Assembly: GCF_004320525.1 (NCBI RefSeq)
Contig: NZ_SIHX01000002.1
Location: 372,001-436,000, forward strand
DNA from: Arthrobacter sp. S39
GTDB taxonomy: Bacteria; Actinomycetota; Actinomycetes; Actinomycetales; Micrococcaceae
Length of the DNA stretch: 64,000 nucleotides
Direction of reading: 5' to 3'
Shown here in pieces: positions 1 to 8,119 of this stretch. Below the pieces are notes generated by a model. The model made no database searches, was not told where the DNA came from, and saw nothing but the letters and a program-made list of their open reading frames with translations. Position 1 is the stretch's first letter. Every line of letters starts with the position of its first letter. The position numbers and the translations under genes are program-made.

Positions 1-139
1 CGTTTTCGTAGGGTTAGCGTGAGCTGTATACGCCCCTCCCACAAATAGATGTGACCGGCGACATCGGACCTTCCAGCAAACCATCGCTCGCTTCTACTAC
101 GGGCTTAACGGCGGCGCCGGCAGCAAAGAGGTCAGCCCA

Positions 140-450
140 GTTTGCCGTGTGGCGAAGGTACTGGTGGTAGAAAGTCTCCCTGCTGATCCCGTCGTAATCA
201 CGGGCGAGGATGGCCCGAGCCCACAGCCGGCGCACTTGACCAGTTCGGCCTGGTGTGAGGGTCCTTTTCACTCTTACAGGCGCGTTTCCTGATGAGGGAG
301 AATTCGAACTTGGCGAAGGCCCTCAGCACGGAGAGCATGAGGTTTCCTATGGAGTCCTCACCCCAAGCAAACGTGGAAGTATGCGTAACCTTCATCAATA
401 GCGGGGTGTGCTGCTCACTGAAGTGGACGCCGACTAGCGAAGTACCGCAA
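140..450 (-). pseudogene. Frameshifted serine recombinase (resolvase/invertase) relic
   Basis: Read on the minus strand, about 398-255 encodes GEDSIGNLMLSVLRAFAKFE followed by FSLIRKR, which matches the segment after the catalytic domain of Tn3-type resolvases (GEDSPMANLMLSVLGAFAEFERSLIRER). After a frame change, about 271-148 encodes KRTLTPGRTGQVRRL, LARDYDGISRETFYHQYLR, the C-terminal Hin-like helix-turn-helix of the same family with one or two extra residues. The two halves lie in different frames, and no catalytic-serine N-terminal domain (YxRVSxxxQ) can be read upstream, so this is a decayed gene. The family catalyses site-specific recombination of transposons or integrative elements. 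It is the only mobile-element trace at this edge. The boundaries are approximate. Confidence 0.7.
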
Positions 451-488
451 AAGACCTGCGGGGAGCATTCAAGCTAAGTGGCCAGCCT

Positions 489-1628
489 TCAAAGATAACG
501 GTCCTGACCTGAGGACGGTGGGTCGGGCGAGACGAACAGCACCGGCGGATTAGCGCTTTTTGGGGGCTCATCGCTGACCGGATGGAGCAAGTACCGGCGC
601 AGCGCGAGTGCCATCGAGGTACGGGTCCTGCCAGCAGGCGTCGCGACGTTCCATCCAAGTCGTTTCTCCAGTACCGCCTGGCGGGCTTGAATGGTCGAGT
701 GGTGAGTGAACAAGCGAGCGGCTGCCTCACGGACGGAGGTACTCTCGGTCAGGGCCGCAAGTGTTTGTATCGCCCAAGAAGCCTCATCCTCTAGTTTATT
801 TATTGCCTGCACATCGGAAGGCGGATTTGAGTCAGGATGACGCTGAGGAACGAGGTCGGCCCAAACCCCGAGGTCCTCGAAGGGAACCAATTGGGCTCCT
901 GGGTCTGAAGCGGTTCCGGCGGCAGCAAAGGCCAGAGCCGTGCGTGCTTTTTTCCATGCATTGGGTAGCTCGCGGGCCTCGGAAAGCGGACTTATTCCAA
1001 TTCTGTGGCCGGCCAATGATGTCATTAGAGGAGTGTTAGGTGCAGCAAGGGGCCCGCGGGGCGGTGATACGAGAATCTGCGCTACATTTCCCGGCTGAGC
1101 GACTACCCTGCACAGGGATGCGGGATGGAGGGCTATTCTTTCAATCGCTTTTTCCTGCTTTATCGGGTTGGACGCTGTGAGGACATCGATGAGTATGTCA
1201 GTAAGTTCTTCCGCCGGAGGGTCGCTTTCCCCGCGAAGCGAAAGCATTGCCTCTGCCGCAGCCTGAAGAATTGCCGCATCCAGGACACGCAGCTCATCTT
1301 CCCGTTCGAGCCACATTGCCGGCGGCTCGCCAGCAAGTACTGGAGCGCATGGCCACGTAAGCCTTACGGGTGCTTTGCTCGGACTCCAGGATGCTCCTGA
1401 TTCGGAGCGGGCACTTTCACCGGTTAGGGGATCGAGGACGCGGGCTGGTGTTCCGCTGAGTGTCGCCATCAACTTTGCAATATCAATGACAGAAGCCACT
1501 GCGAGTTTATGGAATGCCGTGAGCACATCCAGCGCCTCTTGGGCAGCTGATTCATAGAGTGCCAGTCTTCGCAGCACCGTTTCCATGACGCCCATACTAC
1601 GTGGTCTGTCGATGCAATCGTCCGCCAT
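489..1628 (-). CDS. PucR-family transcriptional regulator
   Basis: The protein is about 379 aa. Its C-terminus (EASWAIQTLAALTEST, SVREAAARLFTHHSTIQ, RQAVLEKRLGW) is the PucR-type helix-turn-helix (HTH_30), which sits at the end of these regulators. The N-terminal half (ALYESAAQEALDVLTAF, ASVIDIAKLMATLSGTP) fits the GAF/CdaR-like sensor part. An open frame continues upstream to 2228, but it is antisense to the tannase gene and should be ignored. The start is uncertain. ATG 1628 has no visible ribosome binding site, and ATG 1586 sits exactly 7 nt behind a TAGTAT -10-like hexamer, so it may be a leaderless start and gives a better family N-terminus (METVLRRLALYE). The gene is divergent from the tannase and MFS genes and is probably their regulator, with palindromes in the shared promoter. 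Confidence 0.75.
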   Translation of the reverse strand: MADDCIDRPRSMGVMETVLRRLALYESAAQEALDVLTAFHKLAVASVIDIAKLMATLSGTPARVLDPLTGESARSESGASWSPSKAPVRLTWPCAPVLAGEPPAMWLEREDELRVLDAAILQAAAEAMLSLRGESDPPAEELTDILIDVLTASNPIKQEKAIERIALHPASLCRVVAQPGNVAQILVSPPRGPLAAPNTPLMTSLAGHRIGISPLSEARELPNAWKKARTALAFAAAGTASDPGAQLVPFEDLGVWADLVPQRHPDSNPPSDVQAINKLEDEASWAIQTLAALTESTSVREAAARLFTHHSTIQARQAVLEKRLGWNVATPAGRTRTSMALALRRYLLHPVSDEPPKSANPPVLFVSPDPPSSGQDRYL

Positions 1629-1666
1629 ATGGCGGTAGAAGACCGCCACTTGGCATCTTGTGGCGG
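1622..1666. promoter_or_regulatory. Operator-like array of CCGCCA/TGGCGG inverted repeats
   Basis: CCGCCATATGGCGG at 1622-1635 is a perfect 14-bp palindrome. Just beyond it CCGCCAC (1643-1649) and GTGGCGG (1660-1666) form a second perfect inverted repeat with a 10-nt spacer. The array covers the possible PucR start at 1628 and lies in the divergent regulator/tannase promoter, which fits a PucR binding region with autoregulation. The role is inferred. Confidence 0.45.
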
Positions 1667-1696
1667 CATAGAGAAGCCCGTTTGAATGATTCACGA

Positions 1697-1712
1697 CGTA
1701 CATCGATGTACG
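1697..1712. promoter_or_regulatory. 16-bp perfect palindrome ahead of the tannase gene
   Basis: CGTACATCGATGTACG is a perfect palindrome that ends 16 nt before the GTG start of the tannase-family gene, overlapping where its promoter or leader should be. It differs in sequence from the CCGCCA array next to it, so it may bind a second regulator. Function is inferred from position only. Confidence 0.4.
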
Positions 1713-1728
1713 AGCGAGAGGACCACGA

Positions 1729-3378
1729 GTGGTACACAGTAATTCCGAAATTGCCCCTGTAACCCTGGCCGGTGACGGACACCAGGACATCGTTCGCCTT
1801 AACTGCAATGTCCAGACGCTACAGGCGGGCCTCGCCCATCGCACGGGAGTCAGTGTCGTATTTGCGCAGGTTAACGAATCCGGCTTCTTCGACTCTCCTG
1901 CCGGCCGAATTGAGCGCCTTCCCGCCTTCTGCGACATCCGGGTGGACATCGTGGGCCACTCCCACACTGCTCGGGTAAGGATCTGGGCTCCGCTGGCCTG
2001 GAACGGCCGCTTCCTCGCTACCGCGGGGGGCGGCAATCGTACGGAGAACGAATGGGTGACCGATCCCGAGGGTACCGGCGTGGAAACGTATGACATGGCC
2101 CCCACCTTGGCCTCTTCTATCCGCCGTGGTTTCGCCGCAGCCACGACTGACGCCGGGGTGAGAGATGAGCGCGATTTCGCTTGGGGCCTCGACATCGCCA
2201 CGGGAGAAATCGACCGCGAGCTTGCCACAAATTGGCATCACAAAGCCACCAAGGACATGGCGGACGCCGCCAAGGACGTGTTAACCGAGCTTTACACCAT
2301 TGCGCCTTCCTACTCCTACCTAGTGGGTACGTCCGGCGGCGGCCGACAAACCATGGTGACGGCCCAGATGTATCCGGACCTATTCGATGGGTACTGGGCG
2401 TCCTGCCCGGCAGTGAACTGGTCGCACATGTCACTGACAGGCTTGTGGCCGGCTCTTGTGATGAAGGAACTCGGGAACGTGGTGACACCAGACAAGTTTG
2501 AAGCCTTTCGCCGATATGCACTTGAGGCAATCGAGGGAGCGTCAGCCCTGGAGGACGGGTTCCTAACCACCTTGTCCTTCCCAACTCTTGACGCTTACAG
2601 TGCACTGGGACGGGATACGGAAGGATGCGTCCTTACTGAGCTCGATGCCGAGATCATGAACCGCATCTGGGCTGGACCGCGCCGAAGAAATGGAGAAGCT
2701 CTCTGGTATGGGCTGCCTGTCGGCGCAGACACGTGGGGCACGGGCGTGTGGGGTATCGGTTGGATCGGGTACGAGATGCGCAAAGGTGCAACCGACGCGT
2801 TTCCCTTGAGTTACGCGACTGACTGGGCGGGGGCGTGGATTCAAAGGGTTTACGACTGGGATTGGCGCACATGCAGTATCACTGAGTTCGAAGAGCTTTT
2901 TGACCGCAGTGTAGGGGAATTGGCGGAATACGATTGCGCTGATGAAGACTTTTCAGGTCTTAAGGCTTCGGGCGGCCGCATGCTGCTCACGCACTCAACA
3001 GGGGACGGGCTGATCCCACCGCAGGGCACCGTCCAGTACCACGAGCGAATCGCCGAGGCGCTTGGCGGTGATGATGCGGCTGCCGAATCTGTCAGGTTTT
3101 TCCTCACCCCTGGTGGAGGGCACTCGAGCACGGCAGATGGATATGGACTCAGTATCTCGTTAGATGAAGGCCTTTCCGCCCTCATCGAATGGGTCGAGTC
3201 GGGGGTTGCACCGGAAGTCCTGATCGCCCGGCGCATCAGCCGCACCACGGGCGAGATCGAGATGACAAGGCCCGTATGCCGCTACCCGCTCACGCCTCAG
3301 TACATCGGAGGCGACCGACGACTCGCCACGAGTTTCCAATGCCCGGCTCGAGACGCAGCAGTCGAAACACGACTGTAA
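1729..3378 (+). CDS. Tannase/feruloyl esterase family hydrolase
   Basis: The 549-aa protein belongs to the tannase family (alpha/beta hydrolases that cleave galloyl, feruloyl or related aromatic esters). It has the family blocks RVRIWAPLAWNGRFLATAGG, GTSGGGRQ with nucleophile Ser202, ATG-acid region GDGLIPP with Asp426, GGGHSS with His465, and a C-terminal RPVCRYP. Family enzymes normally have Cys before the Ser and Cys after the His (CS-D-HC), joined by a disulfide. Here both are replaced, by Thr201 and Ser466. No signal peptide is evident, so it probably acts in the cytoplasm on imported esters. GTG 1729 is chosen because GAGAGGA lies 6 nt upstream. It is followed by an MFS transporter 137 nt downstream, and PucR is divergent. 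Substrate unknown. Confidence 0.8.
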   Translation: MVHSNSEIAPVTLAGDGHQDIVRLNCNVQTLQAGLAHRTGVSVVFAQVNESGFFDSPAGRIERLPAFCDIRVDIVGHSHTARVRIWAPLAWNGRFLATAGGGNRTENEWVTDPEGTGVETYDMAPTLASSIRRGFAAATTDAGVRDERDFAWGLDIATGEIDRELATNWHHKATKDMADAAKDVLTELYTIAPSYSYLVGTSGGGRQTMVTAQMYPDLFDGYWASCPAVNWSHMSLTGLWPALVMKELGNVVTPDKFEAFRRYALEAIEGASALEDGFLTTLSFPTLDAYSALGRDTEGCVLTELDAEIMNRIWAGPRRRNGEALWYGLPVGADTWGTGVWGIGWIGYEMRKGATDAFPLSYATDWAGAWIQRVYDWDWRTCSITEFEELFDRSVGELAEYDCADEDFSGLKASGGRMLLTHSTGDGLIPPQGTVQYHERIAEALGGDDAAAESVRFFLTPGGGHSSTADGYGLSISLDEGLSALIEWVESGVAPEVLIARRISRTTGEIEMTRPVCRYPLTPQYIGGDRRLATSFQCPARDAAVETRL

Positions 3379-3515
3379 GACGTCGAGTGAGCGCACATCC
3401 GGCCCAACCCTTTGCCCGGCCCGCTCCTCGACGAGGTTCAACGCTCCAATTTCCCAAAAATACAAACACTCACCACTAATTGGCGAGCCCTCTGTCGCTC
3501 GAAATGGAGATTCCT

Positions 3516-4706
3516 ATGACCATCACCCCAACGATGGCGCCAACACATTCAGCAGATCGTGCAATTTACACCGTGACAGCAGTGATGAGTGGGGTCTTGT
3601 ACCTCGTACTTTTGATCGCCCCCATCCTCGCCGTCAAACTTGCAGTTGACCTTGGCTTTTCCGAAGGACAGACCGGCACGGTGTTCTCGTTCGAACTGGG
3701 CGCGTTCGGACTGGCGACTATACCTTCCTATCTGTGGCTACGACGGGTCAACATCCGTACAGCCATGTTCGGGTTCGGAGCCGTCGTAATTTTCGCGAAC
3801 GTCCTTTCAGGATTTATCACTGATTTCGGGCCATTCGTCGCCATACGCGTCGTCGCGGCAGCTGCAGCCGGGTCGCTCACCGTCATTATTCTCGGAATAG
3901 GCGGCAAAGCCAGCGACCCTGCCCGTGCGTTTGGTTTGTTTATCCTTGCCCAGTGCATTACCGGTGCGATCGTGCTGTTCTTCTTTCCGCTGATCTTCAA
4001 CGATCTGCCGGTAGGCGCCCTGTACTTGACCATGGCAGGACTTGTGTTCGTCGTTCTCCCTGTTGCACGGATGCTTGATGGGAACCTGTTGAAGCGCCAG
4101 GCAGCCGATAAGAATGACGCGGAGAAAGCAGCGGCGCCGAGAGATACCCCGCGTTTCATTGCTGGCCTGGCGGCAGTCTTCTTCCTCTTTGCTTCCGCAA
4201 GTGGTCTATGGGCATTCTTCGGCATATTTGCAGAAGCCGCCGGCATTTCCCTTGACGAAATCGGCTTTTCCCTCTCAGTTGCCACAATCCTCGGCATCGC
4301 CGCTCCACTCACCGTCACGATCGTGGGGGACCGTCCCCGGATACGTCCGTACGTCATTGCTGGTTTCCTGCTCATGCTCGTTAGTATCGGCTTGCTGTTC
4401 GGCCTCGGCAGCGTCTTAGTGTTTGCAATCTCGGCTACGCTCTTGAACCTTGGCTGGAACTTCCTACCGGCGTACCTGTTCTCTGCAATCAACCGCACTA
4501 GCGGGGCATCGCCTCACGCGCTGAGCACCACGAACCTGCTGGTTGGTCTGGGCTTCTCTATCGGTCCACTCACAGCGGGCTTGCTTTTGGAATCGACCGG
4601 CGTCAATTCATTGCTCACCACTGCAGCCATCAGCCTCGCACTGGGACTCGCCTCCACAACGTTCGCCTTATCGGACAAGCCAAAGCGAATCACTCCGCAA
4701 TTCTGA
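3516..4706 (+). CDS. MFS transporter
   Basis: The 396-aa protein has about 12 hydrophobic segments (for example residues about 18-40, 50-70, 80-100, 105-125, then a second set after a charged loop near residue 200 containing KRQAADKNDAEKAA), as expected for a major facilitator transporter of the inner membrane. ATG 3516 is used because GGAG lies 6 nt upstream; an in-frame TTG at 3480 is less likely. It lies directly downstream of the tannase-family gene, so uptake of an aromatic ester or export of a product is a reasonable guess. The ligand cannot be told from the sequence. Confidence 0.8.
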   Translation: MTITPTMAPTHSADRAIYTVTAVMSGVLYLVLLIAPILAVKLAVDLGFSEGQTGTVFSFELGAFGLATIPSYLWLRRVNIRTAMFGFGAVVIFANVLSGFITDFGPFVAIRVVAAAAAGSLTVIILGIGGKASDPARAFGLFILAQCITGAIVLFFFPLIFNDLPVGALYLTMAGLVFVVLPVARMLDGNLLKRQAADKNDAEKAAAPRDTPRFIAGLAAVFFLFASASGLWAFFGIFAEAAGISLDEIGFSLSVATILGIAAPLTVTIVGDRPRIRPYVIAGFLLMLVSIGLLFGLGSVLVFAISATLLNLGWNFLPAYLFSAINRTSGASPHALSTTNLLVGLGFSIGPLTAGLLLESTGVNSLLTTAAISLALGLASTTFALSDKPKRITPQF

Positions 4707-5041
4707 ACCAAAGGAAACTAACACGTATTGCGGGCTACGCGCATGCCCCCGTACGAGGTGCCATATGGGGAAGCCGACCCGTACTCCCCTAACGAATCGA
4801 GCCGTGCACTATTTCTGCCATTGCGAGATGCGGATCCGAGCAATGGCAGATTTAGCGCCCTGTCAGACTCGCAGTGTGCCGAGTGAACCCAGCGGTCAAT
4901 AGGGTAAGCCCCGCTAGCTCTGGCCAAGAGAGATCTCGGCAGTAGCCGGGGCGGCGCGTCTGGCACGGGTTAGGCCGGGTTGCCGGCTGCTCCTTTGGGG
5001 ATCAGGGTCACCCACCTCACCGACTTAAACAGGACTAATGC
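4707..5041. other. Intergenic stretch with one strong inverted repeat
   Basis: No convincing gene is seen here. TCTGCCATTGC (4814-4824) and GCAATGGCAGA (4840-4850) form a perfect 11-bp inverted repeat around a 15-nt loop. There is no clean T-tract after it, so it may be a weak terminator for the MFS gene or an operator for the SMR genes. The SMR promoter should lie in the last 100 bp, but no consensus -35/-10 stands out. I looked for a guanidine (ykkC) riboswitch because of the SMR genes and did not find its conserved core. Confidence 0.4.
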
Positions 5042-5383
5042 ATGAAATGGATATTTTTGGCCAGCGCGATCACCAGCGAAGTGGCAGCGTCCCTCTCTCT
5101 AAAGGCTGCCTTGAACGTTCCGGCTTTCCTGGTCATCGTGGTTGCCGGATACATCGCCTCTTTCGCCTTCCTTGCTGGGGTCCTCCGGGCCGGCTTGGCC
5201 TTGGGAGTTGCCTACGGTATTTGGGCCGCCCTGGGCGTAATCTTCACTGTACTGCTGGCGGCAGCCATCTTCGGCGAACCACTGACGCCGACGATGCTCA
5301 TAGGCGTCAGCCTTGTCATCGGCGGCGTGCTCTGCGTCGAACTCGGTTCCCACAAACAACTCCAAAAAGAGGCTGCGGCATGA
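5042..5383 (+). CDS. SMR family efflux subunit 1
   Basis: This 113-aa protein has four transmembrane segments and the small multidrug resistance signatures: the membrane glutamate in ITSEVAAS near residue 13, the AYGIWAALG motif in TM3 and a GEPLTP loop before TM4. SMR proteins exchange protons for cationic drugs, guanidinium or amine metabolites. The C-terminus carries a short charged tail (HKQLQKEAAA), typical of the longer partner of paired SMR systems. The start ATG 5042 has AGGA 8 nt upstream. The next gene overlaps it by 4 nt (ATGA), so the two products are made together and should form a heterodimer, as in EbrAB or NepAB of Arthrobacter plasmid pAO1. Confidence 0.88.
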   Translation: MKWIFLASAITSEVAASLSLKAALNVPAFLVIVVAGYIASFAFLAGVLRAGLALGVAYGIWAALGVIFTVLLAAAIFGEPLTPTMLIGVSLVIGGVLCVELGSHKQLQKEAAA

Positions 5384-5700
5384 TGTGGCTGCTGTTGGCG
5401 TCGGCCATCCTCACCGAGGTGAGCGCGACTCTTTGCCTCCGCATCGCTTCCCAGGGGAGAAGCATCTGGTACATCCTGGTTGGCATCGGATACCTGCTGG
5501 CTTTCACCCTCCTCAGCCTGACGCTGGATCAGGGCATGAGCCTGGGAGTCGCCTATGGTACCTGGGCTGCCGCCGGCGTCGCCCTTACCGCGGTCGCCAG
5601 CCGCGTCTTTTTTAAAGAACATCTGACCCCCGTTATGATCGCCGGCCTTGCCCTCATCATTTCTGGTGTCCTACTGATCGAATTAGGGGCTAACCATTAG
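5380..5700 (+). CDS. SMR family efflux subunit 2
   Basis: This 106-aa protein is the partner of the preceding gene: four transmembrane segments, a conserved glutamate in ILTEVSAT, AYGTWAAAG in TM3 and EHLTPVM before TM4. It starts at ATG 5380, overlapping the previous stop by 4 nt; ATG 5383 is an equally possible start. It has a short C-terminus (ELGANH), as usual for the second subunit of an asymmetric SMR pair. The substrate is not determinable; a cationic catabolic intermediate is possible, as known for NepAB in nicotine-degrading Arthrobacter. Confidence 0.87.
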   Translation: MMWLLLASAILTEVSATLCLRIASQGRSIWYILVGIGYLLAFTLLSLTLDQGMSLGVAYGTWAAAGVALTAVASRVFFKEHLTPVMIAGLALIISGVLLIELGANH

Positions 5701-6398
5701 CGAACCAACTGAGGACGCTCAGGAAAGCGGCGACAAGGTCTTAATGAGGCGGATACACAGGGGGAGTACGAGGGTCGTCAGCGTCTCGGATACGGCAACA
5801 GGGGGAGCAGAGCTTTGTTGTGTAGGTTTCTCAGCAGCGCTGCTATCTTCGCCGTCAGCAGGCTAGCAGTTTGGGTGCAGCACTTTCGTCGAGGGTATCC
5901 AGTCCGAGTGACCTTGGTTAATCAGAATCTGAACGGAACTCCTGGCCCCTCGCCACTATTGGTGAACCGCAGATATTCTACAGCGACGACGGCAAGTCGG
6001 CCCTGGATGACCCACAACGACTTGGCCGACGCCCGATTACTTCCACGCCTACACCTACAAGGCCGAGTGGCTGCCATCGAGGCCTACATTTCTGAGTCAG
6101 TGCGTTGTGACCAGCAGGAAGACATTGAGCTGCCCAGCCAGACTTCTAAGGGCAATTAGGGGCGCCGCTCCCCCGGTCACAACCGAGCGCCGATAACCGA
6201 CGTTTCGTCAAGTAATGGGGAGCCGTTGCTGACGCCGCAGAGTGCGCGCGTGAGAACTATGTTGAGAGCGGACATACTCGGGGCCCGCTCCCCTGTCCTG
6301 GTCCTGTCGCGCCAATTGAGAGGTTGCCTAGATGGAATGCCACGGCCATAGCCGCGAAACCAGGATGGATCCGCAGTGAGTGGAACCGACCCGACGCC
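5701..6398. other. About 0.7 kb with no convincing gene
   Basis: Several short frames overlap here but none has a ribosome binding site, conserved motif or matching codon pattern. A 114-codon frame at 5815-6159 and the overlapping phrase EPQIFYSDDGKSAL in another frame near 5960 could be pieces of a decayed gene, but I cannot assign them. No tRNA, terminator or repeat was recognised. Confidence 0.35.
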
Positions 6399-7085
6399 TC
6401 AGGCCTCCAGCGCCGCCGCGAACCAGCCCGTGATGGTGGCCGGATGGGTGATGGCGGTGCCCACCACGACGGCGAAAGCCCCGGCGTCGAGGGCCTGCCG
6501 CGCTTGCGCGGGGGTGTGGATGCGGCCTTCCGCGATCAGCGGCACACCGAACCCCGCGGCCGCGATTTCCTCCAGCAGCGCCAGATCCGGACCCTGTGTC
6601 TTGCGGCGCTCGCCGGAGTATCCGGCCAGCGTGGTGCCAATCAGGTCCGCCCCGGCGTCGACGGCCGCAACGGCATCCTCCAACGAGCCGCAGTCGGCCA
6701 TCACCAGGGCGTGTGAATCGGCGTGGATGCCATCCACGGTCCGGGCCAGGGTGAGCCCGTCCGGACGGATCCGGCGGGTGCCGTCCAGAGCCACCACGTG
6801 GGCGCCGGCGTTGGCCACGGCCAGGGCGTGGCGGAGCGTGGGCGTGATGAACACTCCGTCGTGCCCGTCCTTCCACAGCCCGATCACCGGGACCTCGACG
6901 GCGGTGCGCGTGGACTGCACGTCGGCCAGCCCCTGGACGCGGACCGCCGCAGCCCCTCCGATGACTGCCGACGCCGCCACCTGGCCTGTGGTGCGCGGGT
7001 CACGCATAGGCTCGCCCGGGTACGCCTGGCAGGAAACAATCAGCCGGCCGCGGAGGGACTCGAGGGCATCAGGGGTCAGGATCAC
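6399..7085 (-). CDS. nanE: N-acetylmannosamine-6-phosphate 2-epimerase
   Basis: This 228-aa TIM-barrel protein converts ManNAc-6-P to GlcNAc-6-P, the last step of the sialic acid branch. It begins with the family block RLIVSCQAYPGEPM and has GLWKDG, ITPTLRHA, VALDGTRR, MADCGSLEDAVAA, GTTLAGYS and VIAEGRI-type motifs (here LIAEGRIHTP), with catalytic Lys in LWKDG and Glu in AEGRI. The start is GTG 7085 with AAAGGA 8 nt upstream, 2 nt after the kinase gene. It is the last gene of the sialic acid operon. The nagA and nagB genes needed afterwards are not in the window. Confidence 0.93.
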   Translation of the reverse strand: MILTPDALESLRGRLIVSCQAYPGEPMRDPRTTGQVAASAVIGGAAAVRVQGLADVQSTRTAVEVPVIGLWKDGHDGVFITPTLRHALAVANAGAHVVALDGTRRIRPDGLTLARTVDGIHADSHALVMADCGSLEDAVAAVDAGADLIGTTLAGYSGERRKTQGPDLALLEEIAAAGFGVPLIAEGRIHTPAQARQALDAGAFAVVVGTAITHPATITGWFAAALEA

Positions 7086-7087
7086 GG

Positions 7088-8050
7088 TCAGTTCCTTTGG
7101 AGGATAGGGGCGGAGGTGAGGACGAGGCTTGCGGCACCCACCAGGGCGGCCGCGTTGCCGAGCGCGGCAGGCAGAACGGGCAAATCAGAGAGGGCCGGCA
7201 GGAGTTCGGCGCGCAGGGATCGTTCCATCGGCTCCCACCACGACGGTCCGGCGTCGGCCAGGCCGCCGGAGACCACCACGACTTCGGGGTCGAGGATGTT
7301 GGCGAGCCCTCCCACGGCCTGCCCCGCCGCCGCAGCTGCGACGCCGACCGCCCTGACCGCCGCAGCATCGCCGTTTGCGGCGAGGGCAAAGACTGCCCGG
7401 GCGTCGGTTGCCGGGGCCTGCCCGCCGAAGCGAAGGTATGCCTCGCGCACTGCCGGACCGGAGGCGATGGCTTCCACATGTCCGGAACCGCCGCAGACGC
7501 AGGGGAGCGGGATGCCGCCGTCGAACGCATACGGGGAGGCGAAGTGCCCCACGTGCCCGCCCACATAGCGGTGCCCAAGGACCGGTTCGCCGTCAAGGAC
7601 AAAACTGCCCCCGACGCCGGTGCCGAAGGCCACCAGGAGCGAACTCGCCGTTCCGGCGGCGGCACCGGTCCAGGCCTCGCCGAGCGCATGGGCGTGGACG
7701 TCGTTCACAGCCTCCACGGACGACGGCGGCAACTCCAGCCGCGAGGCAAGCCCGGCAGTCAGTTCAGTCCCGGCCCAGCCGCGGATCGCGTCGGTCGCGG
7801 AAACCACCACCCCGCGCGAGGCATCAATCACCCCGGCAGAACCAACTCCGACACGATCGACGGCAATCCCGGCAGCGTCAGCCCGGGAAATGAGCCCCGA
7901 AACCAGCGCAGCAGTAGCATCAAGGATCGCCCCACCACCGTCGCGGTTCAACGTGGGAATGGTCTCCGAAAACAACACCGACCCGTCCGCAGAGACAACC
8001 CCGGCAGCCGTTTTAGTACCACCCAGGTCAACGCCAATCGCGTACATCAT
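7088..8050 (-). CDS. nanK: N-acetylmannosamine kinase (ROK family)
   Basis: This 320-aa ROK-family sugar kinase should phosphorylate ManNAc made by the lyase. It has the ATP motif VDLGGTKT near residue 8, the substrate block EAVNDVHAHALGE, GTGVGGSFVLDG, and the ROK zinc region CVCGGSGHVEA. In many ROK proteins this is CxCGxxGCxE; here the third Cys is His, a variation seen in actinobacterial members. The start ATG 8050 has AGGAAAG 4 nt upstream. The kinase specificity is inferred from its place between nanA and nanE. Confidence 0.9.
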   Translation of the reverse strand: MMYAIGVDLGGTKTAAGVVSADGSVLFSETIPTLNRDGGGAILDATAALVSGLISRADAAGIAVDRVGVGSAGVIDASRGVVVSATDAIRGWAGTELTAGLASRLELPPSSVEAVNDVHAHALGEAWTGAAAGTASSLLVAFGTGVGGSFVLDGEPVLGHRYVGGHVGHFASPYAFDGGIPLPCVCGGSGHVEAIASGPAVREAYLRFGGQAPATDARAVFALAANGDAAAVRAVGVAAAAAGQAVGGLANILDPEVVVVSGGLADAGPSWWEPMERSLRAELLPALSDLPVLPAALGNAAALVGAASLVLTSAPILQRN

Positions 8051-8066
8051 TTACTTTCCTAACAGG

Positions 8067-8090
8067 GATCTCGACAGGCTCGATCACCGG
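8067..8090. repeat. REP-like short palindromic sequence
   Basis: GATCTCGACAGGCTCGATCAC belongs to a CGACAGGCTC/GAGCCTGTCG pattern that I recall as scattered in Arthrobacter-type genomes (general knowledge, not checked). A related CGGCAAGCTCGA hairpin occurs at 53724-53762 in this window. Confidence 0.35.
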
Positions 8091-8119
8091 ACGGCCAAGG
8101 TGACATGCCCACCAAGCGA

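Noticed and set aside
1629..2228. Upstream extension of the PucR frame to 579 codons
   Set aside because: It is antisense to the tannase-family gene and its predicted residues have no regulator similarity.
4707..5041. Guanidine-I (ykkC) riboswitch ahead of the SMR genes
   Set aside because: A faint CTGGCCAAGAGAG resemblance exists, but the conserved purine-rich and CCGGGAG-type core is absent.
5815..6159. 114-codon open frame after the SMR genes
   Set aside because: No ribosome binding site, no family resemblance, and codon choice does not match neighbours.
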